7,776 nucleotides of DNA from Gammaproteobacteria bacterium (GTDB taxonomy: Bacteria; Pseudomonadota; Gammaproteobacteria; Pseudomonadales; Halieaceae): NCBI GenBank assembly GCA_029859085.1, contig JAOUDU010000106.1:1-7776 (forward strand), read 5' to 3'. The notes beneath the pieces were generated by a model. That model was not told where the DNA came from. It did not search any database and was given only the letters and a program-made list of their open reading frames with translations. Position 1 is the first letter of the stretch, and each line of letters starts with the position of its first letter. Below, in pieces: positions 7,167-7,776 of the stretch. The translations under genes and the position numbers were made by a program.

Positions 7167-7250
7167 GGCCGAATTTATTCGGCCATTCACTGGCGCAAAT
7201 ACAATGGCCGAATAAATACCCGGTAAAGCAGGGTAGCCCCTTCGGCCTAC
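7163..7250. repeat. 88-base REP/BIME-like inverted-repeat element between hisF and ctpA
   Basis: The left end reads GTAGGGCCGAA (7163-7173). The right end, read on the opposite strand, is GTAGGCCGAA (7250-7241), identical apart from one G; with the flanking T, both ends are TGTAGG. Inside are a perfect palindrome GGCCGAATTTATTCGGCC (7167-7184), a third copy of GGCCGAATA at 7206-7214, and TACCC/GGGTA arms (7217-7221, 7231-7235). A 5' GTAG before an imperfect hairpin is the known signature of REP sequences recognised by TnpA-REP (RAYT) proteins, and two inverted copies make a BIME. Calling this a REP is inference, since only one element lies in this window. Confidence 0.55.
7173..7217. terminator. 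Bidirectional hairpin between convergent hisF and ctpA
   Basis: ATTTATTCGGCCATT (7173-7187) is perfectly complementary to AATGGCCGAATAAAT (7203-7217), giving a 15-base-pair stem around a 15-base loop. Because the arms are A/T-rich at the base of the stem, both strands end in T-rich or A-rich flanks, as expected for a terminator serving convergent genes. The shorter palindrome at 7167-7184 competes with the left arm. Confidence 0.5.
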
Positions 7251-7776
7251 ATGCTATCCGCGGCTTCTTTGTCGCGCAGCCCAAGTATATTGATACCCTT
7301 GAGCAGGCTCAGGGCCTCGTACAGCTGGTTGTCGCTGGTCAGCAAAGCGGTGGCCGCCTTCGCGGATGAGGCCCGCGATTTCCGCAGGTCGCTCTCCCCG
7401 TCGCCATTGCCCAGGTGCCCCGACAGGTCGGCCTCGGTAATCTGCTCCAAATCGTTGTAGGCAGTCACCTGGGCGCGCTCCACCACGATGTCGGGCACTA
7501 TCCCCTCGGCCTGTATGGAGCGCCCGTTCGGCGTGTAGTAGCGAGCGGTGGTCAGCTTGATCGCCCGCGATTCCGACAGCGGCAGGATGGTCTGGACCGA
7601 GCCCTTGCCGAAGCTGGTTGAACCCATTATCACCGCACGGCCCCGGTCCTGCAGGGCGCCTGCAACAATTTCCGAGGCGCTGGCAGAGCCCGCGTTGATC
7701 AGTGCCACCATTGGCGCGCCGTCGGTAGTGTCGCCGGGATGGGCGTCGAAATGCATGTCCGAGTTCGGCAGCCGGC
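7247..7776 (-). CDS. ctpA: Carboxy-terminal processing protease CtpA (S41 family), C-terminal part
   Basis: The minus-strand frame is open from the right edge to a TAG at 7247-7249, giving about 176 residues of an S41 protease; the signal peptide, PDZ domain and true start lie outside. An ATG at 7754-7756 is internal, because the reading continues upstream as RLPNSDMHFDAHPGD, typical of the family. The catalytic dyad is visible: serine in NAGSASASEIVAGALQD and lysine in SFGKGSVQT. A family spacing of 25 residues points to the middle serine of SASAS as nucleophile. ARYYTPNGRSIQAEGIVPD closes the core, followed by a polar, Ala/Asp-rich tail. Such enzymes act in the periplasm, trimming C-termini of envelope proteins; related CtpA degrades cell-wall hydrolases in Pseudomonas. 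It converges on hisF. Confidence 0.94.
   Translation of the reverse strand, partial: RLPNSDMHFDAHPGDTTDGAPMVALINAGSASASEIVAGALQDRGRAVIMGSTSFGKGSVQTILPLSESRAIKLTTARYYTPNGRSIQAEGIVPDIVVERAQVTAYNDLEQITEADLSGHLGNGDGESDLRKSRASSAKAATALLTSDNQLYEALSLLKGINILGLRDKEAADSM

Noticed and set aside
1..7776. CRISPR arrays, insertion sequences, prophage or defence genes
   Set aside because: No regularly spaced repeats, transposase, integrase or phage genes are seen; all long frames are accounted for by the listed genes.

Overview
The window reads as chromosomal DNA from a high-GC gammaproteobacterium. The gene order hisB-hisH-hisA-hisF, with divergent mutY-yggX followed by tRNA-Phe on one side and ctpA on the other, resembles the Pseudomonas arrangement. 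Together with the composition it suggests a Pseudomonas relative or a marine Cellvibrionales/Halieaceae-type bacterium. That placement is inference; no ribosomal RNA or lineage-specific marker is present.

Layout, left to right. (1) Bases 1-122 hold the histidine-rich C-terminus of an unidentified plus-strand protein. It converges on a minus-strand GFA/CENP-V-type zinc enzyme gene (164-589). (2) Bases 788-2695 encode a 635-residue membrane acyltransferase with a C-terminal SGNH domain (OafA type), likely modifying a surface glycan. It is visibly richer in A/T than the rest of the window. (3) The minus-strand block 2732-4258 holds mutY and yggX as an overlapping pair, then tRNA-Phe(GAA) with its own strong promoter. 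(4) The plus-strand his operon hisB-hisH-hisA-hisF (4401-7166) is tightly packed, with gaps of 5, -7 and 2 bases. (5) An 88-base inverted-repeat element (7163-7250) separates hisF from the convergent ctpA gene, whose 5' part lies beyond the right edge.

How the genes work together. HisA makes PRFAR. The HisH/HisF complex converts it, with glutamine nitrogen, to imidazole-glycerol phosphate and AICAR. HisB dehydrates the imidazole-glycerol phosphate. These are four middle steps of histidine synthesis, and the other his genes are not here. MutY (an Fe-S adenine glycosylase acting on 8-oxoG:A mispairs) and YggX (iron handling and protection against oxidation) form a plausible oxidative-damage pair.

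Most of the window is ordinary core genome. The points most worth a second look are the hisF/ctpA intergenic element, whose two GTAG ends supply the stop codons of both flanking genes; the pair of mutually exclusive hairpins in the short hisB leader; and the compositionally different acyltransferase gene on the 3' side of tRNA-Phe. I did not find a wholly new system.
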